Shown here one piece after another: positions 56,069 through 64,000 of a DNA stretch of 64,000 nucleotides. The notes under the pieces are model-generated. The model did no database searches. It was not told the origin of the DNA and saw only the letters and a program-made list of their open reading frames with translations. The stretch comes from Rothia sp. ZJ932 (GTDB lineage: Bacteria; Actinomycetota; Actinomycetes; Actinomycetales; Micrococcaceae): contig NZ_CP070480.1 of the NCBI RefSeq assembly GCF_016924835.1, positions 1,612,001 through 1,676,000 on the forward strand. Direction: 5' to 3'. Every line of letters begins with the position of its first letter. The stretch's first letter is position 1. The position numbers and the translations under genes are program-made.

Positions 56069-56932
56069 TTACAGGCTCAGCGACCAGGGGTCAAGCAACT
56101 CAAAAATCACGTACCCCGCAGCAATAGCAAACACGATTGAATCCAAACGATCCATCACCCCACCATGCCCCGGCAGAATGTTGCTCATGTCCTTAATACC
56201 AATTTCGCGCTTCACCATGGACTCAGCCAAATCACCCACCGTTGAAGCAATCACCAAGAAGAAAGCAATAATAAGACCAAACCACCAGCGCTCACCCATC
56301 ACCACCATACAGATGATGCCAACAATGAAGGATCCAAGCATCGACCCAGCAAAGCCCTCCCACGTTTTCTTGGGAGAAATCTTCGGTGCCATAGGGCGTT
56401 TGCCCCACCGCACACCAGCAATATAGCCCCAGGTGTCGTTGCCAATTGCCATGACAACAATCGTAAAGACTTTACCCACGCCCGTATCTTCGCGATAGAG
56501 CAAAAGCGCAAGCGAAATAAGAAACGGCACCCAGCCCATCACGAACATCGAGCCCATGATTGACATAATCATGCCGTTCTTCGAACCGAAGAGCCGCCAA
56601 ATAATCACTAGCAAGCTAGAAGCTACCACGCCAAAAATAAGCCACTGGGCTCCACCGTAGTAGGCAAAAAAAGGCATCGTTGCCGCAGCAACCACCGCGG
56701 GAATCACAGGAACACCCATGCCGCGCTTCTGGTTCAGCCCGTTCGTTACCTCCCAGGCACCCACAGCAGTAGCAGAGGCAGCTAAACACACCAAAATAAC
56801 CGGTACAAAAAACAAACCCACCGCCAGCAAGCCACCGAGAACAACCCCGACAGTGATGGCGGCAGGTAAGTTACGACCAGCCTTAGATTTTTGGGGCTGG
56901 CTCGCTGTACCTTCAGAGAGCTTCTCGCTCAT
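56069..56932 (-). CDS. cdsA: Phosphatidate cytidylyltransferase
   Basis: CdsA makes CDP-diacylglycerol, the precursor of all phospholipids and the substrate of PgsA encoded at 8.6 kb. The 287-residue membrane protein has about eight helices and the family signature near the end (SNILPGHGGVMDRLDS). A polar N-terminus of about 20 residues precedes the first helix. It follows frr by 19 bp, the standard pyrH-frr-cdsA order. Confidence 0.95.
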   Translation of the reverse strand: MSEKLSEGTASQPQKSKAGRNLPAAITVGVVLGGLLAVGLFFVPVILVCLAASATAVGAWEVTNGLNQKRGMGVPVIPAVVAAATMPFFAYYGGAQWLIFGVVASSLLVIIWRLFGSKNGMIMSIMGSMFVMGWVPFLISLALLLYREDTGVGKVFTIVVMAIGNDTWGYIAGVRWGKRPMAPKISPKKTWEGFAGSMLGSFIVGIICMVVMGERWWFGLIIAFFLVIASTVGDLAESMVKREIGIKDMSNILPGHGGVMDRLDSIVFAIAAGYVIFELLDPWSLSL

Positions 56933-56951
56933 AGATACAGACCTTAATCGT

Positions 56952-57509
56952 TTAGACTTCCGAAAGCTCAGTTTCTTTGTGCTTCAGCAAGGTATCGATG
57001 GTCTCAACGTGCTTCTTCGTCAAACCGTCGAGTTCCTTTTCAGCGCGAGTACCCTCGTCCTCACCAATTTCGCCGTCCTTGACGAGCTTATCGATGCTAG
57101 TCTTGGCGTGACGACGCACGTTACGCACTGCAACACGAGCGTCCTCAGCCTTGTGGCTGACTAACTTGATGTATTCTTTACGACGCTCTTCAGTCATTTC
57201 GGGCATCACGATGCGAATAACGTTGCCGTCATTTGAGGGGTTAGCACCCAAATCTGAGTCGCGCAGAGCCTTCTCAATGGCGCTCATTGCACCCTTATCG
57301 TAAGGGGTAATCAAAATGGTACGAGCCTCAGGAGTCTGGAATGAAGCCAGCTGCTGCAAAGGGGTCGGCGCACCGTAGTAATCAACAGTCAATGATGAGA
57401 ACAGTGAGGGGTTCGCACGACCGGTACGAACGTTTGAAAATTCGTTTTTTGCAGCGTCAATGGCTTTATTCATCTTTTCGCCAGCTTCAGCCAAGATTTC
57501 TTCGATCAT
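56952..57509 (-). CDS. frr: Ribosome recycling factor
   Basis: RRF splits post-termination ribosomes with EF-G. The 185-residue protein has the typical LLL-type helical pattern, with NVRTGRANPSLFSSLTVDYYGAPTPL near residue 25 and MPEMTEERRKEYIKLVSHKAEDARVAVRN near residue 108. The length is normal. A hairpin lies between pyrH and frr. Confidence 0.97.
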   Translation of the reverse strand: MIEEILAEAGEKMNKAIDAAKNEFSNVRTGRANPSLFSSLTVDYYGAPTPLQQLASFQTPEARTILITPYDKGAMSAIEKALRDSDLGANPSNDGNVIRIVMPEMTEERRKEYIKLVSHKAEDARVAVRNVRRHAKTSIDKLVKDGEIGEDEGTRAEKELDGLTKKHVETIDTLLKHKETELSEV

Positions 57510-57599
57510 AGGCGTTTCTCCTTATATAGAACTACAGGTTTTCATCCCGCAGCGGCGAGGAGTATTCCCCACCCAATATTATTTCTCTCTCAACAGTCT

Positions 57600-57626
57600 A
57601 GTAGCCCAGTCACTGACCGGGCTACT
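57600..57626 (-). terminator. Hairpin between pyrH and frr
   Basis: AGTAGCCC (57600-57607) pairs with GGGCTACT (57619-57626). No T-tract follows on the minus strand, so this may be an attenuator or processing site in the pyrH-frr transcript. Confidence 0.55.
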
Positions 57627-57697
57627 TCTAAACACCCAAACACCCGATTACTAGATTTCTTTTGCCTCTAGCATCGAGTCAGGGTGTACACACTGTT

Positions 57698-58438
57698 TTA
57701 TGCGGTAACGAGAGTACCCATCTTCTCGCCCAAAATAGCGCGAGCCACGTTGTCTTCACCTTGCATACCGAACACACGCATTGAAACCTTGTTATCGCGG
57801 CACAGAGCAAAAGCGGTCTGATCCATGACACGAATATCGCGCTGCATCGCCTCATCATAGGTGAGGCTAAAAAGACGCTCAGCATTGGGGTCCTTGTTGG
57901 GATCAGCAGTGTAAATACCATCTACACCGTTCTTAGCAACCAGCACCTCGTCCGCCTGAATCTCAAGAGCACGCTGCGCGGCAACAGTGTCGGTGGAGAA
58001 GTAAGGCAAGCCAGCACCAGCACCGAAAATCACCACGCGGTCTTTTTGCATGTGGCGGATAGCGCGACGAGGAATGTAAGTCTCAGCAACCTGCGGCATG
58101 GTGATGGCTGACTGCACACGGGTATCGATACCTGCCTGCTCCAGGAAATCCTGCAAGGCCAGTGAATTCATCACCGTACCGAGCATGCCCATGTAATCAG
58201 CGCGTGAGCGATCCATACCGGCAGTTGACAGTTCAGCACCGCGGAAGAAGTTACCGCCACCAATGACAATCGAAGTCTCGACCTTGCCTACGGTGGACGC
58301 AATCTGCTCAGCGATACCGCGAATCACCTCGGTATCAATGCCTACCTTGCCACCGCCAAAAACCTCACCAGAAAGCTTCAGAAGGACGCGGCGGCGTCCG
58401 GTGGCGTCATTATTAATCTTGGTTGCGGTCTCGGTCAT
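57698..58438 (-). CDS. pyrH: Uridylate kinase
   Basis: PyrH phosphorylates UMP to UDP for pyrimidine nucleotide synthesis. The 246-residue protein has the amino-acid-kinase segments [21 protein letters not shown] and [11 protein letters not shown]. The ATG at 58436-58438 has GGAGG five bases upstream; the open frame continues 25 codons further without a site. The gene lies between tsf and frr as usual. Confidence 0.97.
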   Translation of the reverse strand: MTETATKINNDATGRRRVLLKLSGEVFGGGKVGIDTEVIRGIAEQIASTVGKVETSIVIGGGNFFRGAELSTAGMDRSRADYMGMLGTVMNSLALQDFLEQAGIDTRVQSAITMPQVAETYIPRRAIRHMQKDRVVIFGAGAGLPYFSTDTVAAQRALEIQADEVLVAKNGVDGIYTADPNKDPNAERLFSLTYDEAMQRDIRVMDQTAFALCRDNKVSMRVFGMQGEDNVARAILGEKMGTLVTA

Positions 58439-58514
58439 GGGATCCTCCACAGAATAATCGGGCAAAAGCGCTTGCAAACGCACCTTTGCAGGCTCTAGAA
58501 AAGCATACGACAAA

Positions 58515-58539
58515 GGGGAGCACCGTTGCGGTACTCCCC
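58515..58539 (-). terminator. Terminator downstream of tsf
   Basis: GGGGAG-C-ACC pairs with GGT-A-CTCCCC around a 5-nt loop. It is followed by TTTGTCG on the minus strand. Confidence 0.78.
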
Positions 58540-58596
58540 CAATGTCACCACTAAATTACGTGTATATCACACACGCAGTGGCAGGTGGTGAAAACC

Positions 58597-59427
58597 TTAT
58601 GCACCTACGCGGAAACGCTCGAAAGCAGTTGCGGTTGCACCAGCTTCTGACAGAACCTGAGCAACTGACTTTGAGGAGTCCTTTGCGAAGTCCTGGTCGA
58701 GCAGGGTGTTTTCCTTGTAGAAAGCCTTGAGCTTACCCTCAACAATTTTGGGGATAATCTGCTCGGGCTTGCCCTCAGCTGCTGCGGTCTCTTCAGCAAC
58801 GCGCTTTTCAGCTGCGATGTCGTCTGCTGAGATAGCATCTGAGTTGAGGTACTTGGGTGACATAGCAGCAATGTGAACTGCAACGTCGTGTGCAACCTCG
58901 TCGGTGTTTGAACCCTCAACAGCCAGCAGAACGCCAACCTGTGCGGGCAGATCCTTTGAGGTCTTGTGCAGGTAAACTGCTACGTTTTCGCCCTCAATAC
59001 GTGCTACGCGACGAACAACAACCTTTTCGCCCAGCAATGCGCCAGCTTCGGTGGTCAGTTCTTCAACGGTCTTGCCGTCAACGGTAGCTGCCTTGAGTTC
59101 GTCCAGGGTTGAAGCGTTCGCTGAAACAGCTGCTTCGAGAACGTTGTTAGCAAAAGCAATGAAAGGCTCGCTCTTAGCCACGAAGTCGGTTTCTGAGTTA
59201 ACTTCAACCATGAAACCTGCGCCGTTTTCAACGCGAGCGGCTACGATGCCCTCTGCGGTTGCGCGACCTTCACGCTTGGTGACACCCTTGAGACCCTTAA
59301 CGCGGATGATCTCCATTGCCTTCTGCTGATCGCCGTTAGCTTCGTCGAGAGCCTTCTTGACGTCGAGCATGCCAGCGCCGGTCTTTTCGCGCAGTGCCTT
59401 GATGTCTGCTGCAGTGTAGTTCGCCAT
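58597..59427 (-). CDS. tsf: Elongation factor Ts
   Basis: EF-Ts exchanges GDP for GTP on EF-Tu. The 276-residue protein begins MANYTAADIKALREKTGAGM, has the helix KALDEANGDQQKAMEIIRVKG and the TDFVAK loop (ETDFVAKSE). The ATG at 59425-59427 has AGGAG upstream; the longer open frame is not used. It follows rpsB after a large hairpin. Confidence 0.98.
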   Translation of the reverse strand: MANYTAADIKALREKTGAGMLDVKKALDEANGDQQKAMEIIRVKGLKGVTKREGRATAEGIVAARVENGAGFMVEVNSETDFVAKSEPFIAFANNVLEAAVSANASTLDELKAATVDGKTVEELTTEAGALLGEKVVVRRVARIEGENVAVYLHKTSKDLPAQVGVLLAVEGSNTDEVAHDVAVHIAAMSPKYLNSDAISADDIAAEKRVAEETAAAEGKPEQIIPKIVEGKLKAFYKENTLLDQDFAKDSSKSVAQVLSEAGATATAFERFRVGA

Positions 59428-59511
59428 AGTGTGAACTCCTAAGTTATTGATTTCAAAGGTTTGTGGGGCACAGCACCTCGCCACTTTCGCAAGAGGTAAG
59501 GCTCTGCGGGG

Positions 59512-59560
59512 AACATAAGACGGCACACCGTTTGCATCAAAGGGGGTACCGTCTTATGTT
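59512..59560 (-). other. Strong hairpin between rpsB and tsf
   Basis: AACATAAGACGG (59512-59523) pairs perfectly with CCGTCTTATGTT (59549-59560), and several inner bases pair as well. No T-tract follows on the minus strand. It starts 12 bases after the rpsB stop and could be an attenuator or stability element that sets the rpsB to tsf ratio. Confidence 0.7.
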
Positions 59561-59571
59561 GTTCAAGCTAT

Positions 59572-60378
59572 TTACTTAGCTGACTCTTCTGCTTTTTCTG
59601 ACTTTGCAGCTTCGTGCTGCTCCAGCAGTTCCTTTTCCCATTCAGCCATGGGCTCTTCGGTTGAATCAGCCTTGCCAGCCTTCTTGTTGTTACGCTCAAG
59701 CAGACCCTCAGCAACCGCGTCCGCGATAACACGGGTCAGCAGATTGATGGAGCGGATTGAGTCGTCGTTACCGGGGATGGGGAACGCAACTTCGTCCGGG
59801 TCTGCGTTGGTGTCAAGAATACCAACAACGGGGATGTTCAGCTTCTGAGCTTCGTCAACCGCGAGGTGTTCCTTCTTGGTGTCAACGATCCAGATGAGTG
59901 AAGGAGCCTTGGTGAGGTTACGGATACCGCCAAGGGTCTTCTCAAGTTTCTCGTGCTCGCGACGCAGCAGAAGGAGTTCCTTCTTAGTGTACTGTGAGCC
60001 TGCGACATCGTCGAAGTCCAGCTGCTCAAGTTCCTTCATACGATCGATTCGCTTTGAAACGGTCTGGAAGTTGGTGAGCATACCACCGAGCCAGCGGTGG
60101 TTAACGTAGGGCATGTTGACGCGGGTTGCCTGGTCAGCAATTGCTTCCTGAGCCTGCTTCTTGGTACCAACGAACAGTACGGTGCCGCCGTGTGCAACGG
60201 TGGTCTTGACTGCTTCGTATGCCTTGTCGATGAATTCGAGTGACTGCTGCAAGTCGATGATGTAGATGCCGTTGCGCTCGGTGAAAATGAAGCGCTTCAT
60301 CTTGGGGTTCCAGCGGCGGGTCTGGTGACCAAAGTGAACACCTGAATCGAGCAGCTGACGCATAGTTACGACGGGCAT
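59572..60378 (-). CDS. rpsB: 30S ribosomal protein S2
   Basis: The 268-residue protein begins [29 protein letters not shown] and has [27 protein letters not shown] and the DTNADPDEV segment of S2. A charged Lys/Glu/Ala tail of about 35 residues ends the protein. AAAGGAG precedes the ATG at 60376-60378. A leader of several hundred bases with hairpins lies upstream. Confidence 0.98.
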   Translation of the reverse strand: MPVVTMRQLLDSGVHFGHQTRRWNPKMKRFIFTERNGIYIIDLQQSLEFIDKAYEAVKTTVAHGGTVLFVGTKKQAQEAIADQATRVNMPYVNHRWLGGMLTNFQTVSKRIDRMKELEQLDFDDVAGSQYTKKELLLLRREHEKLEKTLGGIRNLTKAPSLIWIVDTKKEHLAVDEAQKLNIPVVGILDTNADPDEVAFPIPGNDDSIRSINLLTRVIADAVAEGLLERNNKKAGKADSTEEPMAEWEKELLEQHEAAKSEKAEESAK

Positions 60379-60787
60379 GTCGTCTCCTTTAGAAAGTGGT
60401 GCCGGGCAGTCCCCTGGTTCCAGGCTAGATCTGCCACGCGCATAGTAGTTATCGGTTACACGGCAAACTCTTATTGTTTTGCCCCTGGCAAACCGCCGGT
60501 AATCTTCGAAGAAGTGACGAAGTTTTCACCGTCGAGCCCTGACTGCTGGTGCAGACCGAAGGTCTCTTATCACTGCGTAAGGGATCGGTTGCTACCGCAA
60601 GAATTTACGGAGCTGTTGAGCCTTAGCATGTGCGCGGGTTTGCGCGTTGTCAGATCGTTAGGTAACTAACGATGAACACGCGTGTAAGTGCGTTCTTTGT
60701 CTTTTCGTAAAGTTCTTTACGAAAGGCAAACTGCAAGCACCAACTATACCCCAGGTTGTGGTGCATTCAGCGGTTTTGTGAGGCAAA
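60379..60787 (-). promoter_or_regulatory. rpsB leader/promoter region with hairpins
   Basis: About 540 bp separate rpsB from the likely start of the divergent M23 gene; this part holds no supported gene. Two clear hairpins are seen: TCGTTA-GGTAAC-TAACGA near 60656-60673, and CTTTTCGTAAA with TTTACGAAAGG near 60703-60727, followed by other dyads closer to rpsB. S2 leaders are autoregulatory in several bacteria; I cannot match this one to a known leader family. Confidence 0.4.
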
Positions 60788-60832
60788 ATGCACCAAAGGA
60801 AAGGATTGAGTGATACCCCACACACCACTTAC

Positions 60833-60869
60833 CTGTGGATAAAGTTGATAAGGGGGTATTTATCCACAG
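60833..60869. promoter_or_regulatory. Inverted pair of consensus DnaA boxes
   Basis: CTGTGGATAAA (60833-60843) and TTTATCCACAG (60859-60869) form a perfect 11-bp inverted repeat with 15 bases between. Each arm contains the exact DnaA box TTATCCACA. They lie 50-90 bp upstream of the preferred M23 start and about 455 bp upstream of rpsB. Confidence 0.65.
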
Positions 60870-60919
60870 ATTTAAGGGTTTTACTCCCCCAATCGACGTA
60901 TCTGTGGTTCGCTCGTTAC

Positions 60920-61516
60920 ATGAACTGCACCCAGTATTTATCTTCTTTTCATTTTTATCTTCAACGGTGGACGCGCCGCGTGAGCTCCCGGACCATAATA
61001 CGGGTTGCGCTGGCAATAGTGATGCTAGGGGTTATGGTAGGAAGCACCCCCGCAATTGCTGAATCCACCCCATCCTTACCCAGCTGGCACCCACCGGTGA
61101 CACATCCTTATTTAGTAGATCGGGAGTTCGATAAGCCCGCGAAGAAGTGGCAGGCAGGGCACCGCGGCGTTGATTTTAGGGTTGATGCGGAGGCTAAGGT
61201 TTACTCCCCTGCTACCGGTGAAATTACTTTTTCGGGAACGGTAGTTGACCGTCAGGTGATTACCGTAACCCACAGCGACGGGCGTAAATCCAGCTTTGAG
61301 CCTGTCGCTGAACCGTTGCCAGTCGGTGAGCGCGTTGAGGCGGGGCAGGTAATTGCTGTAATGGACGCCAGTATTGAACATTGCGCGGGCGGCGGGCACT
61401 GCCTGCACTGGGGCGTGCGAGAGAAAGAGACAGAGGAATATCTGAACCCGCTGCTACTTCTGGGTGAAGGTGCGCCCTCCGTTCTCTTACCCATTACCGA
61501 TGATTTTGCGGCATAG
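60920..61516 (+). CDS. Secreted M23-family peptidase
   Basis: The 198-residue protein has a basic N-terminus, a signal-peptide core (RTIIRVALAIVMLGVMVG) with likely cleavage after AIAES, and an M23 (LytM) fold. Zinc ligands are seen in HRGVDF and the last His of CLHWGV; the first His of the usual HxH is Cys, a variant I know from actinobacterial M23 proteins. A C-terminal YLNPLLLL matches the family. The start is uncertain: ATG 60920 or GTG 60980 both keep the signal, while the ATG at 60788 would put the DnaA-box repeat inside the gene. It may cleave peptidoglycan or act as a non-catalytic binding protein. Confidence 0.8.
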   Translation: MNCTQYLSSFHFYLQRWTRRVSSRTIIRVALAIVMLGVMVGSTPAIAESTPSLPSWHPPVTHPYLVDREFDKPAKKWQAGHRGVDFRVDAEAKVYSPATGEITFSGTVVDRQVITVTHSDGRKSSFEPVAEPLPVGERVEAGQVIAVMDASIEHCAGGGHCLHWGVREKETEEYLNPLLLLGEGAPSVLLPITDDFAA

Positions 61517-61551
61517 ACGACAGACACCCCGTACTGCCTACCTTAAATCGC

Positions 61552-61618
61552 CAAGGGATGCCGTACGTCCCTTGTGAAAATACCCAAATACATTGGCATG
61601 GACGTACAGCACCCCTTG
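61552..61618. terminator. Hairpin between M23 gene and GH43-like remnant
   Basis: CAAGGGATGCCGTACGTCC pairs with GGACGTACAGCACCCCTTG, about 19 bp with a few mismatches and a loop of about 29 nt. It lies between convergent genes. Confidence 0.75.
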
Positions 61619-61645
61619 AGAGTTGAGAGCGACTACTGCAAAGAA

Positions 61646-62317
61646 CTAGTAGGCGCGTAGGGCACCGTGATTGCTGAGTCGGTACATGAAAGCACCCATC
61701 GCATCGCGTTTCACGGGGCTGACCGCACGGAAAGTGCGGTCAGGCCACCCTGTTGAAATACCGGTTGCAGAAAGCCAGGCAATTTCGTTTCCCCTGTATG
61801 CCTGAATACCAACATACGCCATCACGTATTTTCCATTGGCTGCCTTCTCAACAGAAGGAGCCCAGGTTTCAAAACACCCTGAAACTGCCGTATTGCAGTT
61901 GGGCTGTTGCTTAACCCAGGTGCCCGGTAGAGCCAGAGTATCGTTGTACCAATAATCAGAGGCGTTCGCAGGCTTGCGACCTGCGGGGCTGACTACAGGG
62001 GTGTATCGCTGGTTGGTCGTCCATTTTTTCAGGTCGGTGGAAGTAATCAGGGGGACGTTGCCTCCGCCCATGCTCGTACCGTAGGCGTAGTAGGTGCCAT
62101 TTTCTTGGAAGACATCGGGATCAGCGAGATCGCCAATGGTGATGTTATGTCAGGGTACCCACTGACCAGTTGTTACGTAAGGTTTACCGGCAACGAACCA
62201 AGGACCATCGGGGTAAGCGGACGCCGGTGGCATAGCGAGCGCTGCAGCCACTGTTGCTGCCGCTGCCGCCAAACCCACCTTTTTGAGCGCTCGAAAGCGT
62301 GAGAGAAGGGCAGACAT
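61646..62317 (-). pseudogene. Broken secreted GH43-like protein with SLH-like repeat
   Basis: The start ATG (62315-62317) gives a clear signal peptide (LAAAAATVAAALAMPPASA) and TTGQWVP, then an in-frame TGA at 62150-62152. In the same frame the sequence continues as HNITIGDLADPDVFQENGTYYAYGTS, a typical glycoside hydrolase family 43 start, with ITSTDLKKW and FETWAPSVEK. After about 110 residues it jumps into one SLH-like repeat (EIAWLSATGISTGWPDRTFR) that resembles those of the next gene. A complete GH43 domain needs about 300 residues, so there is also an internal deletion. Nonsense mutation plus deletion points to a decaying gene; read-through is unlikely but untested. Confidence 0.75.
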
Positions 62318-62434
62318 AGAGTATGTGCTTTCTTGTGTGTGAGTGAAAAGGTTTTCGGGTTCTATGGTAGGTGCGTTGCCACCCATTGACTTTTCGGCTC
62401 AGAGGGGACGATTGCTCGAACAGGTGGCATTTAC

Positions 62435-64000
62435 TTAGCCGCGTTTTTTGAGCAGCTGTTTCTGGTCAGCGCGGTACATAAAAGCTGCCATTGCCTCACG
62501 AGTGACGGTGGCACGGGGGCGGAAGGTGCCGTCCAACCAACCGGTTGTTATACCGGTAGCAGCAAACCAAGACACTTCATGATAGAACATGTCGTTGGCG
62601 GTGATGTCAGTAAAGGGCGAGCGTGTAGCAGCAGTGTGCGCGGGTTCTCCTGCCATGCGGTAAAAGAAAGCTGCCATGGCGTCTCTGTTAATGGCTTGGT
62701 CTGGTCGGTAGGTTCCGTCTGACCAACCAGTGCTAATACCGTTTTCTGCTAGCCAGGAAATCTCGTGGTAGAAGGGGTGGGTAGTGGGTAGGTCTTTGAA
62801 GTTGGGGGTTGTCGGTGCGGTGTAGGTAGGGGAACCCGCTAGACGGTATAGGAAGGCAGCTATATCAGCGCGGCTCACTGTTTGATAGGGACGGTAGGTT
62901 CCGTCTGACCAACCGGTGCTGATACCTGCTTGTGAGAGCCACCGTATTTCTTGTGCGAAGCTAGAACCAGTGATATCGGTGAAGCCAACGCGCGTCACTC
63001 CCCCAGTGGGTGTCCACCGTAGCTTCACGCCGCTGGTGAAAGTGACAGTGATAGAGCCATCCGGTTGAGGCACCTCACCTGTGACCGGGTAGCCCAGTGT
63101 GCGAGTAAAGCCGTTATTGCGCCAGTGCCAGTAGAGAGCGCCCTTGAGGTTGAGGGTTTGTACACCGCCCTGCGGTGACCAGATGAGGGCGGTTTCTACC
63201 CCGGTTGCGGTGCGGAAGTTTTGGATTGCTCCGGGTCCTAAGATGTGCTCCGCATCGGTGGGGTAACCGTAGGCGTTTTCGTAACCGGCTGTGCGGTAGA
63301 AAGATCCGATAGCGCCATTGAAGTAGACGGGTGCGGCACCGGTGAAAGGCGACCAGTAAATAGTTGTTCCAGAATCAAAGTTTTGGGCGTACCCGCCATC
63401 GCGTAGAGGAAATTCAGCGCCGAGGGGCTGACCGAAGTGCGTGGCACCGCCACGGCCCCAGTAGTAGTTTCCAATTGCTCCGGTCAACGCAAAACGCGGT
63501 ACAAGGACAACGGCTTCCGTTGCTTTTCGGGCATTCACCATCAGGTAACCGTTAACAGAGGTTCCTGTAGCTTTGAGAATTTCGCGAATACGCTCTACCG
63601 AAAGATTCGGGTCGCGTTCCTTCATCAGGGCAACAATTCCGGTCACGTGTGGCGCTGCCATTGAGGTGCCGTGTAAATAGCCATAGGACGCAGCCCCCTG
63701 GGTATAGGTGCCGGTATTCTTTGTTGACCACAAGGGCGCAGCTGAGTTGCCACCGGGAGCCAATACATCGAGCATTGGACCCCAGTTAGAATAACCGACC
63801 ATTGTGTTATTGATGCTGGTTGATCCCACCACGATAGCGCCCAGACAGTTAGCGGGCATCACTGTATTGGCGTTAATACCCTGGTTACCCGCCGAAGCAA
63901 TCACCGGAACGTTGCGGGCGTGCGCGAGGTTCACGGCGTCCTGCATAACCTGAGGGCAGCGTCCGGTAGGCATAACGATACCTTCAGAAAAGTTAACCAC
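62435..64000 (-). CDS. Secreted subtilase (S8) with LGFP and SLH-like repeats, partial
   Basis: The 521 visible residues have the C-terminal part of a subtilisin domain, with SAGNQGIN (oxyanion region) and the catalytic Ser in HGTSMAAPHVTG. The Asp and His of the triad lie beyond the window. Next come about three LGFP-type repeats (GAIGNYYWGRGG, GAIGSFYRTAGYENAYGYP, GALYWHWRNNGFTRTLGYP). Three SLH-like repeats end the protein, each with a GI(S/T)TGW core, and then a basic tail LLKKRG. LGFP repeats are tied to cell-envelope association in corynebacteria, and SLH repeats bind cell-wall polymers, so a wall-attached protease is likely. Confidence 0.9.
   Translation of the reverse strand: MVNFSEGIVMPTGRCPQVMQDAVNLAHARNVPVIASAGNQGINANTVMPANCLGAIVVGSTSINNTMVGYSNWGPMLDVLAPGGNSAAPLWSTKNTGTYTQGAASYGYLHGTSMAAPHVTGIVALMKERDPNLSVERIREILKATGTSVNGYLMVNARKATEAVVLVPRFALTGAIGNYYWGRGGATHFGQPLGAEFPLRDGGYAQNFDSGTTIYWSPFTGAAPVYFNGAIGSFYRTAGYENAYGYPTDAEHILGPGAIQNFRTATGVETALIWSPQGGVQTLNLKGALYWHWRNNGFTRTLGYPVTGEVPQPDGSITVTFTSGVKLRWTPTGGVTRVGFTDITGSSFAQEIRWLSQAGISTGWSDGTYRPYQTVSRADIAAFLYRLAGSPTYTAPTTPNFKDLPTTHPFYHEISWLAENGISTGWSDGTYRPDQAINRDAMAAFFYRMAGEPAHTAATRSPFTDITANDMFYHEVSWFAATGITTGWLDGTFRPRATVTREAMAAFMYRADQKQLLKKRG
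62465..62975 (-). repeat. Three SLH-like repeats in the subtilase gene
   Basis: Each unit is about 60 codons and carries the core WLxxxGISTGWxDGTYRP or a close variant. The DNA of two units is nearly identical over about 33 bases (around 62710 and 62890), with GGTAGGTTCCGTCTGACCAA shared exactly. The remnant gene next door carries a fourth, more diverged copy. Confidence 0.8.

Noticed and set aside
60788-60919. Upstream part of the M23 open frame as coding
   Set aside because: It would add 44 residues before the signal peptide, lacks a ribosome site and would place the DnaA-box inverted repeat inside the gene.
60379-60920. Riboswitch (for example c-di-AMP type) before the M23 gene
   Set aside because: M23 genes in actinobacteria can have such switches, but I could not match the conserved core sequences here.
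1-64000. tRNA, rRNA, CRISPR or insertion sequences
   Set aside because: No cloverleaf-like segments, regularly spaced repeats, transposase reading frames or terminal inverted repeats were found while reading both strands.

Overview
The window is an actinobacterial chromosome segment, most like Micrococcaceae and in particular Rothia. This is inferred from gene order and protein features, not from a database search. Three conserved actinobacterial blocks are recognisable: ftsK-pgsA-cinA-clgR-DUF3046-recA-recX-miaB-miaA-dapF; rimP-nusA-ylxR-infB-rbfA-truB-ribF with rpsO-pnp-M16 peptidase-dapB-dapA-rnj; and rpsB-tsf-pyrH-frr-cdsA with dxr-rip1-ispG-GNAT-proS. Nearly all of these housekeeping genes lie on the minus strand. 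No tRNA, rRNA, CRISPR array, insertion sequence or prophage gene was seen.

Region by region. 1-7.8 kb: dapF (cut by the window edge), miaA, miaB, a kinase-like gene on the plus strand, recX, recA, a DUF3046 gene and clgR. 8-16.8 kb: a CinA-type amidase, pgsA, ftsK, rnj, dapA, a TPR membrane protein and dapB. 17-25.5 kb: an OafA-type acyltransferase (plus), M16 peptidase, pnp, rpsO, an amino acid permease and a small membrane protein. 25.5-27.7 kb: a plus-strand luxS-mtnN-aldo/keto reductase operon. 27.8-38.5 kb: ribF, two membrane proteins, truB, rbfA, infB, ylxR, nusA, rimP, a ferritin-like candidate (plus) and a TSUP transporter. 38.6-44.4 kb: proS, a GNAT protein, ispG and rip1. 44.4-48.2 kb: a plus-strand pyruvate formate-lyase operon. 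48.2-60.4 kb: dxr, an esterase (plus), an ABC exporter, a GlsB-type protein, actP with its DUF485 partner, a DivIVA-motif protein, cdsA, frr, pyrH, tsf and rpsB. 60.4-64 kb: a secreted M23 protein (plus), a broken GH43-like/SLH gene, and a large secreted subtilase with LGFP and SLH-like repeats that runs off the window.

The most interesting system is the pyruvate formate-lyase operon at 44.8-48.1 kb. The 704-residue PflB ends before the glycyl-radical segment found at the C-terminus of ordinary PFL. That segment, with its RVSGYAV motif, is supplied by a separate 84-residue gene that has its own ribosome binding site, followed by the activase gene pflA. The enzyme therefore looks genetically split into a catalytic chain carrying the Cys-Cys pair and a small, replaceable glycyl-radical chain. 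It differs from the GrcA/YfiD arrangement, where a full-length PflB exists and the small protein is only a spare part.

Other points for follow-up are a three-copy element able to form competing hairpins in the luxS leader, a perfect inverted pair of consensus DnaA boxes between rpsB and the M23 gene, a DnaA box and a LexA-like site upstream of recA, and structured leaders before pnp and rpsB. Several plus-strand accessory genes (acyltransferase, luxS operon, pfl operon) interrupt otherwise conserved minus-strand blocks.
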